Source of the DNA: Oliverpabstia intestinalis
Lineage (GTDB): Bacteria > Bacillota > Clostridia > Lachnospirales > Lachnospiraceae
Length of the DNA: 64,000 nucleotides
Direction of reading: 5' to 3'
NCBI RefSeq assembly: GCF_009696065.1
Contig: NZ_VUMS01000003.1
Location: forward strand, 62,001-126,000
Shown here: in pieces, positions 1 to 8,705 of the stretch
Position numbering within the stretch: the first letter of the stretch is position 1
How the letters are laid out: each line of letters opens with the position of its first letter
Notes under the pieces: generated by a model
Database searches by the model: none
Told to the model about the DNA's origin: nothing
The model's input: only the letters and a program-made list of their open reading frames with translations
Position numbers and translations under genes: made by a program

Positions 1-618
1 CAGATTTTGTCACAGCTTTTTCCGTGCAAGATGACGATTCTTGGAGACCGGGCACAGACTATGGATGAAAAACAGCAGGATGTGCTGACATTTTTACCGG
101 GTATTCTCGGGAAAAAACTTCGAAAAATCGTGATGGATAAAAGCTATCGGAATACGGTGGAAATCGCTGCTTATGCGGCTGAACTTGCCGGAATTACTGA
201 TCTTAAACTTTTTGAACGCCATGGAAAACCGGTGTGTGAGAAAAAAATCACAGAGGAAGAAGTTACCGCACAGATTCTGAAGGAACTGCGGGTACAGCCG
301 GACGGTTATGAGACAGCAGCAGTTCTTACCATAACCGATCAGGAAGCGTGGAAGATGGCAGCAATCCTGAAAAAAGAGCTGGGAGATGAACAGGTTACCT
401 ATATGAACAAGGACAGTTCCCGGTTCAAAAAAGGTATTACGGTGACAACGTTCTATCTTGCGAAGGGTCTGGAATTCGATCAGGTATTTACTGTCTGGGG
501 AAGACAGCCGGAGGACGATCTGATCCGGCAGGCAAAATATATCTGTGCAACGAGAGCACTGCACGAACTGTATATGTATCAGGTTGTGACAGAGAAAAGC
601 AGAGACAATAGAGAATAA
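1..618 (+). CDS. helD: RNA polymerase-recycling helicase HelD, C-terminal fragment
   Basis: The reading frame is already open at base 1, so this is the last 205 residues of a longer protein; the TTG at 7 is not a real start. Four superfamily 1 helicase motifs are visible in order: a GDRAQTMDE block near the start (motif III-like GDxxQ), KSYRNT (motif IV), FYLAKGLEFDQ (motif V) and YICATRALHELYM (motif VI). This fits the second RecA-like domain of a UvrD-like helicase. The short, acidic form and 'AKGLEFDQV' block are most like HelD, which dislodges stalled RNA polymerase from nucleic acid in Firmicutes; that family call is from memory of related proteins. The N-terminal coiled coil and Walker A lie outside the window. 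The gene converges on niaR with a shared hairpin terminator. Confidence 0.75.
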   Translation, partial: QILSQLFPCKMTILGDRAQTMDEKQQDVLTFLPGILGKKLRKIVMDKSYRNTVEIAAYAAELAGITDLKLFERHGKPVCEKKITEEEVTAQILKELRVQPDGYETAAVLTITDQEAWKMAAILKKELGDEQVTYMNKDSSRFKKGITVTTFYLAKGLEFDQVFTVWGRQPEDDLIRQAKYICATRALHELYMYQVVTEKSRDNRE

Positions 619-644
619 GATACCGGGAAAATAGAAAACGGACA

Positions 645-695
645 AAAAAGGATATCATAGCCAGAAAGTTACTGGCAGAGATATCCTTTCTTTCC
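645..695. terminator. bidirectional terminator between helD and niaR
   Basis: A hairpin with GGATATC/GATATCC outer arms and an inner GCCAG/CTGGC stem has an A-run on its left and a T-rich stretch on its right, so it can end transcripts from both sides. It contains the stop codon of niaR (669-671). Confidence 0.7.
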
Positions 696-1175
696 TAATT
701 CCTGTCCGATCAGATCCAGAGTTTCGCCGGAGTCCGCGGAGACGGTATGATAATGGTAATCGGAAGTGACATCTTTCAGTGGCGTGGATTTGCCACTTTT
801 TAACTCTTCCAGAAAGATCTGTACGTCTCTGCGTGATGAAATATGCAAGGGTGCCTGAAGCTGGCCGTAGATTTTATGATGAACAAAGACATCTTCAACG
901 GTGCCGCCGAGATCCACAATGGTGCATAACTCATCGACAATCTGTTCGCTGGTGTGAAAAACTTTGAAAATACGGGAGACACGGAGAGGGGCCTGGATCA
1001 GATACCCGCGATTGGTGGAAAGCACTTCATGTCCCTGAGCACGAAGCAGTGCCATATCCTGAACAATCACCTGGCGGCTGACGGTAAAATGCTTTGCCAG
1101 TGAGGCACCGGAAATTGGTGTCTGTGTCCCGGATAAAAGTTGTAATAGTTCCTGTCGGCGTTCGCTGCCTGTCAT
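669..1175 (-). CDS. niaR: NiaR-type nicotinate-responsive repressor (HTH + 3H domain)
   Basis: A 168-residue protein: a winged-helix HTH at about residues 5-60 (ELLQLLSGTQTPISGASLAK, then SRQVIVQDMALLR), followed by a 3H domain at about 75-165 with the expected histidine clusters (VFVHHKIYGQ, PLHISSR, DYHYHTV). In Firmicutes this family represses NAD salvage and niacin uptake genes with nicotinic acid as co-repressor. The start at 1175 is chosen because AGGAGG sits 7-8 bases upstream; the upstream frame to 1274 has no ribosome site. No NAD gene lies next to it, so its targets are elsewhere, or it controls itself. Confidence 0.85.
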   Translation of the reverse strand: MTGSERRQELLQLLSGTQTPISGASLAKHFTVSRQVIVQDMALLRAQGHEVLSTNRGYLIQAPLRVSRIFKVFHTSEQIVDELCTIVDLGGTVEDVFVHHKIYGQLQAPLHISSRRDVQIFLEELKSGKSTPLKDVTSDYHYHTVSADSGETLDLIGQELGKKGYLCQ

Positions 1176-1362
1176 GAGATTCCTCCTGTTGTGATATGAT
1201 ATGAGAATTATAAGCGTACAGAGTACGGAACAATTCGGTATCAAAGAGGTCAGAATACCTTTTGATCCCGACATCTTAATATATAAAAGAGTATATGCCA
1301 GAAAGAGGATAATTTCCAGTTATATTTTATGAGAAATTTATAAAAATTTTCTGATAGTTTTC

Positions 1363-1390
1363 TTGCAGGAAGCATTTTCCAGGGTATACA
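1363..1390 (+). promoter_or_regulatory. putative sigma-A promoter of the first ftsH
   Basis: TTGCAG at 1363-1368 and TATACA at 1385-1390 are separated by 16 bases, about 30 bases before the start codon. By eye only. Confidence 0.45.
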
Positions 1391-1421
1391 ATAAAGTATA
1401 TGAGAAAGGAGAAAAAAGGAT

Positions 1422-3251
1422 ATGAATGAAGTCAAAAACAATTCGCCGAAACGGCCTGTGATTTTCTATTATGCAATCGCACTGGTCGTTCTGTTGGCTC
1501 TGAACTTTCTGCTGGTGCCTTGGATGAGTGAGCGAAGTGTAAAAGAGACCGGATATAACGAGTTCTTAAGCCAGGTCAGTGCCGGTAATGTAACTGAAGT
1601 AGAGGTACAGGAACAGAATGCTGTAATTTACTATAAAGTAAATGTAAACGGCAGGGAAGAGGTCTGCAAGACAGGAACTATGAATGACCCTGATCTGGTA
1701 GATCGGCTGAATCAGGCGAATGTAAAGTTTGGTTCTGTGATTCCGCAGAAACAGTCCATGTTGGGTACCCTGATTTTCAGCTGGGTGATCCCGATTGTGA
1801 TTTTTGTGTTAATCGGAAACTGGCTTTCCAAGAAAATGGCAAAGAGCATGGGTGGCGGTCCGGGCAGTATGATGTTCGGAAAGAGTAATGCAAAGATTTA
1901 TGTAAAATCATCTACCGGTATCAAGTTTTCTGATGTGGCAGGTGAGGATGAGGCAAAGGAACTGCTGACAGAGATTGTAGATTATCTGCATCATCCGGAA
2001 CGTTATCAGGATATCGGTGCACAGATGCCGAAAGGAGCCCTGCTTGTAGGCCCTCCTGGAACCGGTAAAACATTACTGGCCAAAGCGGTAGCCGGTGAGG
2101 CGGAAGTACCTTTTTTTTCCATCTCAGGATCAGAGTTTGTGGAGATGTTCGTAGGTATGGGTGCTGCAAAGGTGCGTGACCTGTTCAAACAGGCGAACGA
2201 AAAAGCACCGTGTATCGTTTTTATCGACGAGATCGATACCATTGGTAAAAAGCGTGACGGCAATATCGGCGGTAATGATGAGAGAGAACAGACTCTGAAC
2301 CAGCTGCTGACTGAGATGGACGGATTTGATGGATCCAAAGGTGTTGTCATTCTGGCAGCAACCAACCGTCCGGATTCCCTGGATCCTGCACTGCTTCGTC
2401 CGGGACGTTTCGACCGGAGAATCCCGGTGGAACTGCCGGATCTGCAGGGAAGGGAAGAGATCCTGAAGGTTCATGCAAAGAAGATCAAGATTGCAGATAA
2501 CGTAGACTTCAGTGCTATTGCGAAAGCTGCAGCCGGTGCTTCCGGTGCCGAACTTGCCAATATTGTCAATGAGGCAGCACTCCGTGCGGTCAGAGATGGC
2601 AGACGATTTGCCACACAGGCAGATATGGAAGAGAGTATCGAAGTGGTTATCGCCGGTTATCAGAAGAAGAACCGTGTACTTTCTGAGAAAGAGAAACTGA
2701 TCGTATCCTATCATGAAATTGGCCATGCACTGGTAGCGGCAAAACAGACGAATTCTGCACCGGTACACAAGATCACCATCATTCCCAGAACTTCCGGTGC
2801 CCTCGGCTACACGATGCAGGTGGAAGACGGCGAACATTATCTGATGAATAAGGAAGAACTGGAGAATAAGATTGCTACATTCACCGGTGGACGCGCCGCG
2901 GAGGAACTGATCTTCCATTCTGTCACAACCGGTGCTTCCAACGACATAGAACAGGCAACCAAACTGGCAAGGGGTATGATCACCCGTTACGGTATGAGCG
3001 ATGAGTTCGACATGGTGGCGATGGAAAATGTCAGCAACCAGTATCTGGGCGGTGATTCCTCCCTGAGTTGCTCCTTCGAGACACAGACACTGATCGACAA
3101 GAAAGTGGTAGAGCTGGTAAAACAGCAGCACGAGAAAGCACTGCAGATTCTGCAGGACAATATTATGAAACTGCATGAACTGGCAAAATACCTGTATGAA
3201 AATGAAACCATCACCGGCGAAGAATTCATGCAGATTCTGGAAAGACAATAG
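1422..3251 (+). CDS. ftsH: ATP-dependent zinc metalloprotease FtsH (copy 1, short form)
   Basis: A 609-residue membrane-anchored AAA+ protease that extracts and degrades membrane proteins and some soluble regulators. Two membrane segments (about residues 13-34 and 113-134) bracket a short extracytoplasmic domain. The AAA module has Walker A GPPGTGKT (210-217), Walker B IVFIDEID (265-272) and the second region of homology ([10 protein letters not shown]). The peptidase has HEIGH at 431-435, with the third zinc ligand expected in [21 protein letters not shown] lies before the ATG. There is almost no tail after the protease domain, unlike the paralogue at 10428. This copy starts without the Gly/Asn/Pro-rich N-terminus of the other. 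Two ftsH genes 7 kb apart suggest an old local duplication followed by divergence; which one is the housekeeping copy cannot be told from sequence. Confidence 0.95.
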   Translation: MNEVKNNSPKRPVIFYYAIALVVLLALNFLLVPWMSERSVKETGYNEFLSQVSAGNVTEVEVQEQNAVIYYKVNVNGREEVCKTGTMNDPDLVDRLNQANVKFGSVIPQKQSMLGTLIFSWVIPIVIFVLIGNWLSKKMAKSMGGGPGSMMFGKSNAKIYVKSSTGIKFSDVAGEDEAKELLTEIVDYLHHPERYQDIGAQMPKGALLVGPPGTGKTLLAKAVAGEAEVPFFSISGSEFVEMFVGMGAAKVRDLFKQANEKAPCIVFIDEIDTIGKKRDGNIGGNDEREQTLNQLLTEMDGFDGSKGVVILAATNRPDSLDPALLRPGRFDRRIPVELPDLQGREEILKVHAKKIKIADNVDFSAIAKAAAGASGAELANIVNEAALRAVRDGRRFATQADMEESIEVVIAGYQKKNRVLSEKEKLIVSYHEIGHALVAAKQTNSAPVHKITIIPRTSGALGYTMQVEDGEHYLMNKEELENKIATFTGGRAAEELIFHSVTTGASNDIEQATKLARGMITRYGMSDEFDMVAMENVSNQYLGGDSSLSCSFETQTLIDKKVVELVKQQHEKALQILQDNIMKLHELAKYLYENETITGEEFMQILERQ

Positions 3252-3301
3252 AAAAAGCCCTTTAATTCTTAAAAAAAATGTGGTAATATGAAGACTATAT
3301 C

Positions 3302-3329
3302 AGAGCGTGTCTGGTTTCAGACACGCTCT
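3302..3329. repeat. perfect 12-bp hairpin matching IS terminal repeat
   Basis: AGAGCGTGTCTG, four bases, then CAGACACGCTCT. The right arm is the same 12-base sequence as the outer end of the IS remnant at 47217-47232 (TTTTCAGACACGCTCT). No T-run follows, so it is a poor intrinsic terminator; it looks like two IS ends joined together, though it may still help end ftsH transcripts. Confidence 0.6.
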
Positions 3330-3333
3330 CGTG

Positions 3334-3387
3334 GTTGCATTACATATTAATCATTAGTTCAATGGACCAATGATTGATTATTTTGAA
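3334..3387. repeat. post-terminator repeat, copy a (divergent)
   Basis: Begins GTTGCATTACATATTAATCA and continues with an imperfect inverted repeat around ATTAGTTC/GGACCAAT. It matches copies at 16589, 25176, 28061, 54615 and 63476. It overlaps the region just before glnS and ends next to its ribosome site. Confidence 0.6.
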
Positions 3388-3402
3388 TTGAGGAGGAGTG
3401 TA

Positions 3403-5070
3403 ATGGAAAAAGAAGTAGTTTCCAAGAATTTTATTGAACAGATTATAGAAAAGGACCTGGCAGAAGGGAAATACGAGACAATCTGCACCCGTTTTCCCCC
3501 GGAACCGAACGGATATCTGCATATCGGACATGCAAAATCCATTCTGTTAAACTATGGTCTTTCTCAGGAATATAACGGAAAATTCAACCTGCGGTTTGAT
3601 GATACCAACCCGACCAAAGAAAAGATCGAATTTGTGGAGTCCATCCAGGCAGATGTAAAATGGCTGGGAGCTGACTGGGAAGACCGTCTGTTCTTTGCAT
3701 CCAACTATTTTGACCAGATGTACGAAGCAGCCATTAAACTGATTAAAAAGGGAAAAGCATTTGTATGTGATCTGACAGCAGAGCAGATCCGTGAATATCG
3801 CGGAACCCTGACAGAGCCTGGAAAGAACAGCCCGTACCGTGACAGAAGCGTGGAAGAAAACCTGGATCTGTTTGAACGGATGAAAAACGGAGAGTTTGAG
3901 GATGGAACAAAAGTTCTGCGTGCCAAGATCGATATGGCATCTCCGAACATCAATATGAGAGATCCGGTTATCTACCGTGTGGCACATATGACACACCACA
4001 ACACCGGAGACAAATGGTGCATCTACCCAATGTACGATTTCGCACATCCGATCGAGGATGCAATTGAGGGAGTTACTCATTCTATCTGTACGCTGGAATT
4101 TGAAGATCACCGTCCGTTATATGACTGGGTGGTAAGAGAACTGGAATATCAGTATCCGCCAAAGCAGATTGAATTTGCAAAACTGTACCTGACCAATGTG
4201 GTAACCGGAAAACGTTATATCAAACGTTTGGTAGAAGAGGGTATCGTAGACGGCTGGGATGATCCGCGTCTGGTATCCATCGCCGCTCTGAGAAGAAGAG
4301 GATTTACACCGGAATCCATCAAGATGTTTGTGGAACTGTGTGGTGTGTCCAAGGCGAACAGCTCTGTGGACTATGCTATGCTGGAGTATTGCATCCGTGA
4401 AGATCTGAAACTGAAACGTTCCCGTGTGATGGCGATCCTGGATCCGGTAAAACTGATCATTGACAATTATCCGGAAGGTCAGATCGAAGAGCTGGAAGCT
4501 CCGAACAACATGGAAAATGAAACTCTGGGAACCAGAAAAGTACCGTTTGGCAAAGAACTATACATTGAGAGAGAAGATTTCATGGTAGAACCTCCCAAAA
4601 AATACAAACGTCTTTACCCGGGCAACGAAGTACGTCTGATGAATGCCTATTTTGTAACCTGTGTGGGTTATGATACCGACGAAGATGGCAACGTGACAGC
4701 CGTTCACTGTACGTACGATCCTGCTTCCAAAGGAGGCAATTCGCCGGACGGAAGAAAAGTAAAAGGAACTATTCACTGGGTAAGCGCACAGGATAATGTG
4801 CAGGCAGAGGTTCGTCTGTATGAAAATATCATTGATGAAGAGAAGGGTGTTTATAACGAAGACGGTTCCCTGAACCTGAACCCGAACTCTCTGACGGTTC
4901 TGAAAAACTGTTATGTAGAAAAGAGCCTGAAAGATGCGAAAGCATATGACAGCTTCCAGTTCGTAAGAAACGGATTTTTCTGTGTGGATGCAAAAGATTC
5001 CAAAGAGGGAGCGCTGGTATTTAACCGGATCGTTTCTCTTAAGAGTTCTTTCAAACTCCCAAATAAATAA
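3403..5070 (+). CDS. glnS: glutamine--tRNA ligase
   Basis: A 555-residue class I aminoacyl-tRNA synthetase that charges tRNA-Gln directly. The HIGH motif is present ([15 protein letters not shown]), followed by the GlnRS blocks [20 protein letters not shown] and [17 protein letters not shown], then the C-terminal anticodon-binding beta-barrels ([11 protein letters not shown] to RIVSLKSSF). The start at 3403 has AGGAGG at 3391-3396; the ATG at 3370 has no ribosome site. The segment that usually carries the KMSKS-like signature reads [13 protein letters not shown], without the MSKR found in E. coli GlnRS. Since everything around it is intact, I take the gene as active. Direct charging by GlnRS is the minority route in Bacillota, which mostly use GatCAB. 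Confidence 0.93.
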   Translation: MEKEVVSKNFIEQIIEKDLAEGKYETICTRFPPEPNGYLHIGHAKSILLNYGLSQEYNGKFNLRFDDTNPTKEKIEFVESIQADVKWLGADWEDRLFFASNYFDQMYEAAIKLIKKGKAFVCDLTAEQIREYRGTLTEPGKNSPYRDRSVEENLDLFERMKNGEFEDGTKVLRAKIDMASPNINMRDPVIYRVAHMTHHNTGDKWCIYPMYDFAHPIEDAIEGVTHSICTLEFEDHRPLYDWVVRELEYQYPPKQIEFAKLYLTNVVTGKRYIKRLVEEGIVDGWDDPRLVSIAALRRRGFTPESIKMFVELCGVSKANSSVDYAMLEYCIREDLKLKRSRVMAILDPVKLIIDNYPEGQIEELEAPNNMENETLGTRKVPFGKELYIEREDFMVEPPKKYKRLYPGNEVRLMNAYFVTCVGYDTDEDGNVTAVHCTYDPASKGGNSPDGRKVKGTIHWVSAQDNVQAEVRLYENIIDEEKGVYNEDGSLNLNPNSLTVLKNCYVEKSLKDAKAYDSFQFVRNGFFCVDAKDSKEGALVFNRIVSLKSSFKLPNK

Positions 5071-5080
5071 AAAGATAAGA

Positions 5081-5132
5081 AAAGCGGAACAGCTGCAGAC
5101 CTGTGAAACAGGAGCAGTCGTTCCGCTTTTTA
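5081..5132. terminator. bidirectional terminator after glnS
   Basis: AAAGCGGAAC pairs with GTTCCGCTTT, closing an inner CAGCTGCAGACCTG.. stem region; T-run on the right and A-run on the left. Serves glnS and the converging small gene. Confidence 0.8.
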
Positions 5133-5146
5133 ACTTACATGAACAA

Positions 5147-5440
5147 TCAGTCTTCTGAATTGTCAGAAGGAGTTTCTTTTTCAGAAGCGTCTTCCTCAGA
5201 TTCTTCTATATGTTTTTCGTCTTCAGGAACAGGCGAATCTGAAGGAATCGTGGTGTAGCTGCGGCACGGGGTGCAGCTGCTGACTTCCGGGTTTTCTTCT
5301 TCACCATCCCACAGATCATCGAAGTCCTCCTCACCGAGGTCATTGACTTCTTTACATTTTTTTATATAGGCAAAGGCAGCACCTAAAGCAGTACCAACGA
5401 TGGCCAGTCCAGTCAGAGTTTTTAAAAGTTTTTTATTCAT
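5147..5440 (-). CDS. small membrane-anchored acidic protein, unknown function
   Basis: A 97-residue protein. Residues 1-30 form a short positively charged N-terminus with one hydrophobic stretch (TLTGLAIVGTALGAAFAYI), consistent with a membrane anchor or uncleaved signal. The rest is strongly acidic (EEDFDDLWDGEEE, EESEEDASEKE) and probably disordered, with a CTPC pair near residue 60. The start at 5440 is preferred over 5470 because GGAG lies 10 bases upstream and it gives a sensible Lys-rich N-terminus. I do not recognise a named family; proteins of this shape are common single-pass proteins in Lachnospiraceae. Confidence 0.6.
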   Translation of the reverse strand: MNKKLLKTLTGLAIVGTALGAAFAYIKKCKEVNDLGEEDFDDLWDGEEENPEVSSCTPCRSYTTIPSDSPVPEDEKHIEESEEDASEKETPSDNSED

Positions 5441-5674
5441 TTGCGTCAGTCTCCTTTTTTGTACTCTCATATCATAATATCTATTCTAATCCATTTTGCG
5501 TTAAAAGAAAAGGATTATTTTTAAGAGAACAGACGGTGGAGGGTGAACAGTAATGCGTTTCCGCTTGCATCAGGCGGTGACAGGAAGTATAATGTAAGAA
5601 ATCTGAGAATGTTGTCTGAAAAAAACGGATAAAACAAAGCAATGACAGATTGGGTTGAAAGGAAGAGGACAGAA

Positions 5675-6331
5675 ATGTATAAAGCTTGTATTTTTGATCT
5701 GGATGGAACACTGGCAGATACGGTAGAATCCATTGCAAATGTTGCAAATCAGATTCTGGAGCGTTTTGGAGCGCCGGCACAGCCGGTAGAGGACTATAAA
5801 TATCATGCAGGCGATGGCGGAAATGTACTGATGGAACGGTGTATGAAAGCTGCGGGAGCAGATATGAGCCGCCTGGAAGAAGGTCAGAGACTATACCGTG
5901 AGATTTTTGCCAGAGATCCATTATATAAAGTTACCGTATTTAACGGGATGAAGGAGACTCTGAAAGAACTGAAGCGAAGAGGCGTTAAGCTGGCGGTATT
6001 GTCCAACAAGCCACATGAAGCGACATATCTGGCTGTGACCGGACTGTTTGGCAGCGATACGTTTGAAGTCATCCAGGGGCTGGAAGTGGGGATGAAGAAA
6101 AAGCCGGACCCATCCGGAGCATGGAAAATTGCGAAAAAACTACAGGTGGAGCCGTCGGAGTGCATGTATGTGGGAGACACGAATACTGACATGAAGACCG
6201 GAAAAGCGGCAGGGATGTACACCATTGGAGTGCTGTGGGGATTTCGGGAGCGAAAAGAACTGGAAGAGAATCATGCGGATGAAATTATCGACCGACCGGA
6301 AAAATTACTGAAGATTCAGGAGGAAAAATAA
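5675..6331 (+). CDS. HAD-family hydrolase, phosphoglycolate phosphatase-like
   Basis: A 218-residue HAD phosphatase. Motif I is IFDLDGTLADT (nucleophile Asp8, general acid Asp10), motif II is AVLSNKP at about residue 110, motif III Lys is in KKKPDPSG, and motif IV is YVGDTNTDMKTGKAAG. The all-alpha cap between motifs I and II is of the Gph/PGP subclass. The true substrate cannot be read from sequence; Gph-like members act on many sugar and nucleotide phosphates. The start at 5675 has GGAAGAGG upstream. The next gene starts 1 base after its stop, with its AGGAGG inside this gene's last codons, so the two are translationally coupled. Confidence 0.85.
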   Translation: MYKACIFDLDGTLADTVESIANVANQILERFGAPAQPVEDYKYHAGDGGNVLMERCMKAAGADMSRLEEGQRLYREIFARDPLYKVTVFNGMKETLKELKRRGVKLAVLSNKPHEATYLAVTGLFGSDTFEVIQGLEVGMKKKPDPSGAWKIAKKLQVEPSECMYVGDTNTDMKTGKAAGMYTIGVLWGFRERKELEENHADEIIDRPEKLLKIQEEK

Positions 6332-6332
6332 A

Positions 6333-6590
6333 ATGTACAGCAAGGAGTGCGTAGAAACCTTTTTAAAACAGCAGGGACAGCTTTTTGATGAACCTGTGGC
6401 AGAGACTTATGAGGAAGCAGAAGAATTTCTTGAAGAATGTATGGCTGTTGTAGTAAAAAACATCAAAGAAGTAAAAGAATATCTGGATGAAAGCGGCATG
6501 GATGTTGAGGGCATGAGTAAAGAAGAACTTCTGGAAGCCAGTGAAATCTTCTCTTTGCCGGACGGAACCTATTTGATCGTGGAAGGATGA
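6333..6590 (+). CDS. small conserved acidic protein, unknown function
   Basis: An 85-residue, strongly acidic, all-alpha protein (EEAEEFLEECMAVVVKNIKEVKEYLDE) ending in a short beta-like segment (LPDGTYLIVEG). It starts one base after the HAD gene stop, with AGGAGG at 6318-6323, so it is co-translated with it. No catalytic motif or named family recognised; the coupling suggests a role tied to the phosphatase or simple co-expression. Confidence 0.7.
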   Translation: MYSKECVETFLKQQGQLFDEPVAETYEEAEEFLEECMAVVVKNIKEVKEYLDESGMDVEGMSKEELLEASEIFSLPDGTYLIVEG

Positions 6591-6621
6591 CAACGCTACA
6601 AAAAGCTATTCTAGAAATCTT

Positions 6622-6662
6622 GTAACTATTCAGCCACTATTATAAATGGAATGAATAGTTAC
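6622..6662. repeat. 41-bp palindromic element with GTAACTATTC ends
   Basis: Ends GTAACTATTC and GAATAGTTAC are perfect 10-bp inverted repeats. The left end is identical to that of the MITE copies at 16484, 28638 and 60214. Flanking 8-mers match only partly (GAAATCTT versus GAAAATTA), so it may be an old insertion or a related element. Confidence 0.55.
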
Positions 6663-6692
6663 GAAAATTATATGGAATAAGAGAAAATTAAG

Positions 6693-6813
6693 AAACCTCC
6701 TGTGTCTTTCTAAAAATTTGGCTGTTACTATAGTTCCTTGTAAACCAGGGAAAACTCGTAACAGAGAAATTGTAAAACAGTTACAAAATATTTTAGAAAG
6801 ATACAGGAGGTTT
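6693..6813 (+). promoter_or_regulatory. long inverted repeat that covers the ribosome site of the VanZ-like gene
   Basis: AAACCTCCTGTGTCTTTCT at 6693 pairs with AGAAAGATACAGGAGGTTT ending at 6813. The stem is about 23 bp with a single mismatch that is G-U in the + strand RNA. The right arm holds the AGGAGG of the gene starting at 6816, so the left arm would hide it. It could be an insertion element whose end supplies a ribosome site, or a regulatory leader. Confidence 0.6.
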
Positions 6814-6815
6814 TT

Positions 6816-7313
6816 ATGAAGAGGAAAGACTGGACAGGTGGATTATTTTTTATTTATCTGGCGTTTGTGATATGGGCTATACTATTGAAGTTCAGCACAT
6901 CACCAGATGCACTTCCTCATTTGCGAAATATCAATCTGATTCCTTATGGAGATTGCCTGATGGTAAATGGAAATCTGAACATCAGGGAACTGGCGGAAAA
7001 TATATTGATCTTTGTACCATTTGGAATATATGGAGGTATGTTGGCGCCAGAAAGAGCAGGGGGAACAGTGATCCTCGCCGGGGCAGGATTCAGTCTGTTT
7101 TTAGAAACACTGCAGTATTTGCTTGCTATGGGAGCAAGTGACATTACTGATGTAATCAATAATACTCTGGGAGCAGTTATAGGGGTTCTTTTGTGGAAGG
7201 CATTTCGTAAAATTGCGGGAGAAAAAAGCTGGCTGATCGTTCAGATTCTTGCAACTGTGGGAACTGTTGGTATGTTGGGAGTGGGTGTACTGATTTGTAT
7301 CACGAATGCATAG
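6816..7313 (+). CDS. VanZ-like membrane protein (copy 1)
   Basis: A 165-residue integral membrane protein with four predicted membrane helices (about 9-26, 63-80, 84-104 and 140-161) and the VanZ-family blocks NLIPYG, NILIFVPFGIYGG and FLETLQYLLAMGASDITDVINNT. VanZ itself gives low-level teicoplanin resistance, but most family members have no known role. There are no van genes nearby, so resistance is not implied. Its ribosome site lies in the right arm of the long inverted repeat just upstream. A second VanZ-like protein at 34943 is only distantly similar. Confidence 0.85.
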   Translation: MKRKDWTGGLFFIYLAFVIWAILLKFSTSPDALPHLRNINLIPYGDCLMVNGNLNIRELAENILIFVPFGIYGGMLAPERAGGTVILAGAGFSLFLETLQYLLAMGASDITDVINNTLGAVIGVLLWKAFRKIAGEKSWLIVQILATVGTVGMLGVGVLICITNA

Positions 7314-7394
7314 AAAAAGAAAATGTGATATGTAACAATAATAGACAATACATATATAAATGTGCTTTTGGGCTTTAAATATTTGTAAAAGACA

Positions 7395-7423
7395 TTGAAT
7401 TCTCAAACGGATAATGCTAAACT
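7395..7423 (+). promoter_or_regulatory. putative promoter of galE
   Basis: TTGAAT (7395-7400), 17 bases, TAAACT (7418-7423). By eye only. Confidence 0.4.
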
Positions 7424-7500
7424 AAGAAAGACATAAGAATCAACGGAACTGTTGAGACAATGAACAGTTTCGAATGAGTTCCTTAAGGAGGGAAAAGCAA

Positions 7501-8523
7501 ATGAGAATCTTAGTTACAGGTGGTGCTGGTTATATCGGAAGCCATACATGCGTAGAACTGCTGAATGCAGGTTATGACGTTGTTGTTGTGGACAATCTGT
7601 ACAATGCCAGTGAGAAAGCTCTGGAGAGAGTAGAAGAAATCACAGGAAAAAAAGTAGTATTTTATAATGCGGATATTCGTGATAAAGAAGCCATGAACGA
7701 TATCTTCGACAAAGAGAAGGTAGACGCAGTTATTCATTTTGCCGGACTGAAAGCGGTAGGAGAATCTGTAGTAAAACCAATCGAGTATTATGAAAATAAT
7801 ATTGCAGGAACTCTGAATCTGTGTGACGCCATGAGAAATCACGGAGTTAAAAATATTATCTTCAGTTCTTCTGCAACTGTATACGGAGATCCGGCATTTA
7901 TCCCGATCACTGAAGAATGCCCGAAAGGAACCTGTACCAACCCTTACGGATGGACAAAATGGATGCTGGAACAGATCCTCACTGACCTGCATACCTCAGA
8001 TCCGGAATGGAATGTTATCCTGCTTCGTTACTTTAACCCAATCGGTGCTCATAAGAGCGGCATGATCGGTGAAGATCCGAAAGGAATCCCGAACAATCTG
8101 CTTCCATATGTTGCACAGGTTGCCATCGGTAAACTGGAATGTCTGGGAGTCTTCGGTGATGATTATGATACTCCGGACGGAACCGGTGTACGTGATTACA
8201 TCCATGTAGTAGACCTGGCTGTAGGTCATGTAAAAGCATTGAAAAAACTGGAAGAAAAACCGGAAGTTCGTGTATACAACCTGGGAACAGGACATGGTTA
8301 CAGTGTACTGGATGTCGTTCATGCATTTGAAAAGGCATGCGGTCATGAAGTAAAATACCAGATCAAACCGAGACGTGCAGGTGACATTGCCATGTGCTAC
8401 TGCGATCCTACCAAAGCAAAAGAAGAGCTGGGATGGGAAGCTCAGTACGGCATCGAAGAGATGTGTCAGGATTCCTGGAGATGGCAGAGCCAGAACCCGG
8501 ATGGATATGCAACCGAAAAATAA
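7501..8523 (+). CDS. galE: UDP-glucose 4-epimerase
   Basis: A 340-residue short-chain dehydrogenase-fold enzyme that interconverts UDP-glucose and UDP-galactose, for the Leloir pathway and for galactose-containing envelope glycans. It has the NAD-binding motif GGAGYIGS at residues 7-14, the catalytic SSSATVYG serine block at about 122-129 and the YGWTK tyrosine-lysine pair at about 149-153, followed by RYFNPIGAH and GVRDYIHVVDLA, all standard for GalE. Length is typical. The start at 7501 has AAGGAGGG 7 bases upstream. It is monocistronic: promoter-like bases before it and a strong terminator after it. No galK or galT is adjacent, which argues as much for envelope sugar supply as for galactose use. 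Confidence 0.95.
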   Translation: MRILVTGGAGYIGSHTCVELLNAGYDVVVVDNLYNASEKALERVEEITGKKVVFYNADIRDKEAMNDIFDKEKVDAVIHFAGLKAVGESVVKPIEYYENNIAGTLNLCDAMRNHGVKNIIFSSSATVYGDPAFIPITEECPKGTCTNPYGWTKWMLEQILTDLHTSDPEWNVILLRYFNPIGAHKSGMIGEDPKGIPNNLLPYVAQVAIGKLECLGVFGDDYDTPDGTGVRDYIHVVDLAVGHVKALKKLEEKPEVRVYNLGTGHGYSVLDVVHAFEKACGHEVKYQIKPRRAGDIAMCYCDPTKAKEELGWEAQYGIEEMCQDSWRWQSQNPDGYATEK

Positions 8524-8598
8524 TAGCTGCTCGGCAGGTATCCCGTAACCGGGAAGATACTGGAAAGTTACGGGAAATGAAGTATAAATAAAAAACAT

Positions 8599-8642
8599 AT
8601 AGCCCCGGATTTCATACAGCGTGAAATCCGGGGCTATTTTTA
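8599..8642 (+). terminator. terminator of galE
   Basis: A 16-bp perfect stem, ATAGCCCCGGATTTCA with its complement, a 7-base loop, then TTTTT. Confidence 0.9.
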
Positions 8643-8644
8643 AA

Positions 8645-8700
8645 TTTACGCGAGCAACGAGCCAAATTCGCAAAGCGTATTTTATCTCGTTGCGTTGTAA
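8645..8700. repeat. 'CGCGAGCAACGAG' hairpin repeat, short copy
   Basis: Starts TTTACGCGAGCAACGAG and ends CTCGTTGCGTTGTAA, forming a hairpin. Longer copies lie at 25220 and 55837; this one lacks their middle GTCCGTGC stem. It sits right after the galE terminator. Confidence 0.65.
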
Positions 8701-8705
8701 ATCAA

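Noticed and set aside
2130-3248. 372-codon open frame antisense to the first ftsH
   Set aside because: Cys/Phe/His-rich shadow frame with no domain; the ftsH frame is complete and conserved.
6816-7313. Glycopeptide resistance from VanZ-like genes
   Set aside because: No vanHAX, vanY or two-component genes nearby; VanZ-like proteins are widespread with no resistance role.
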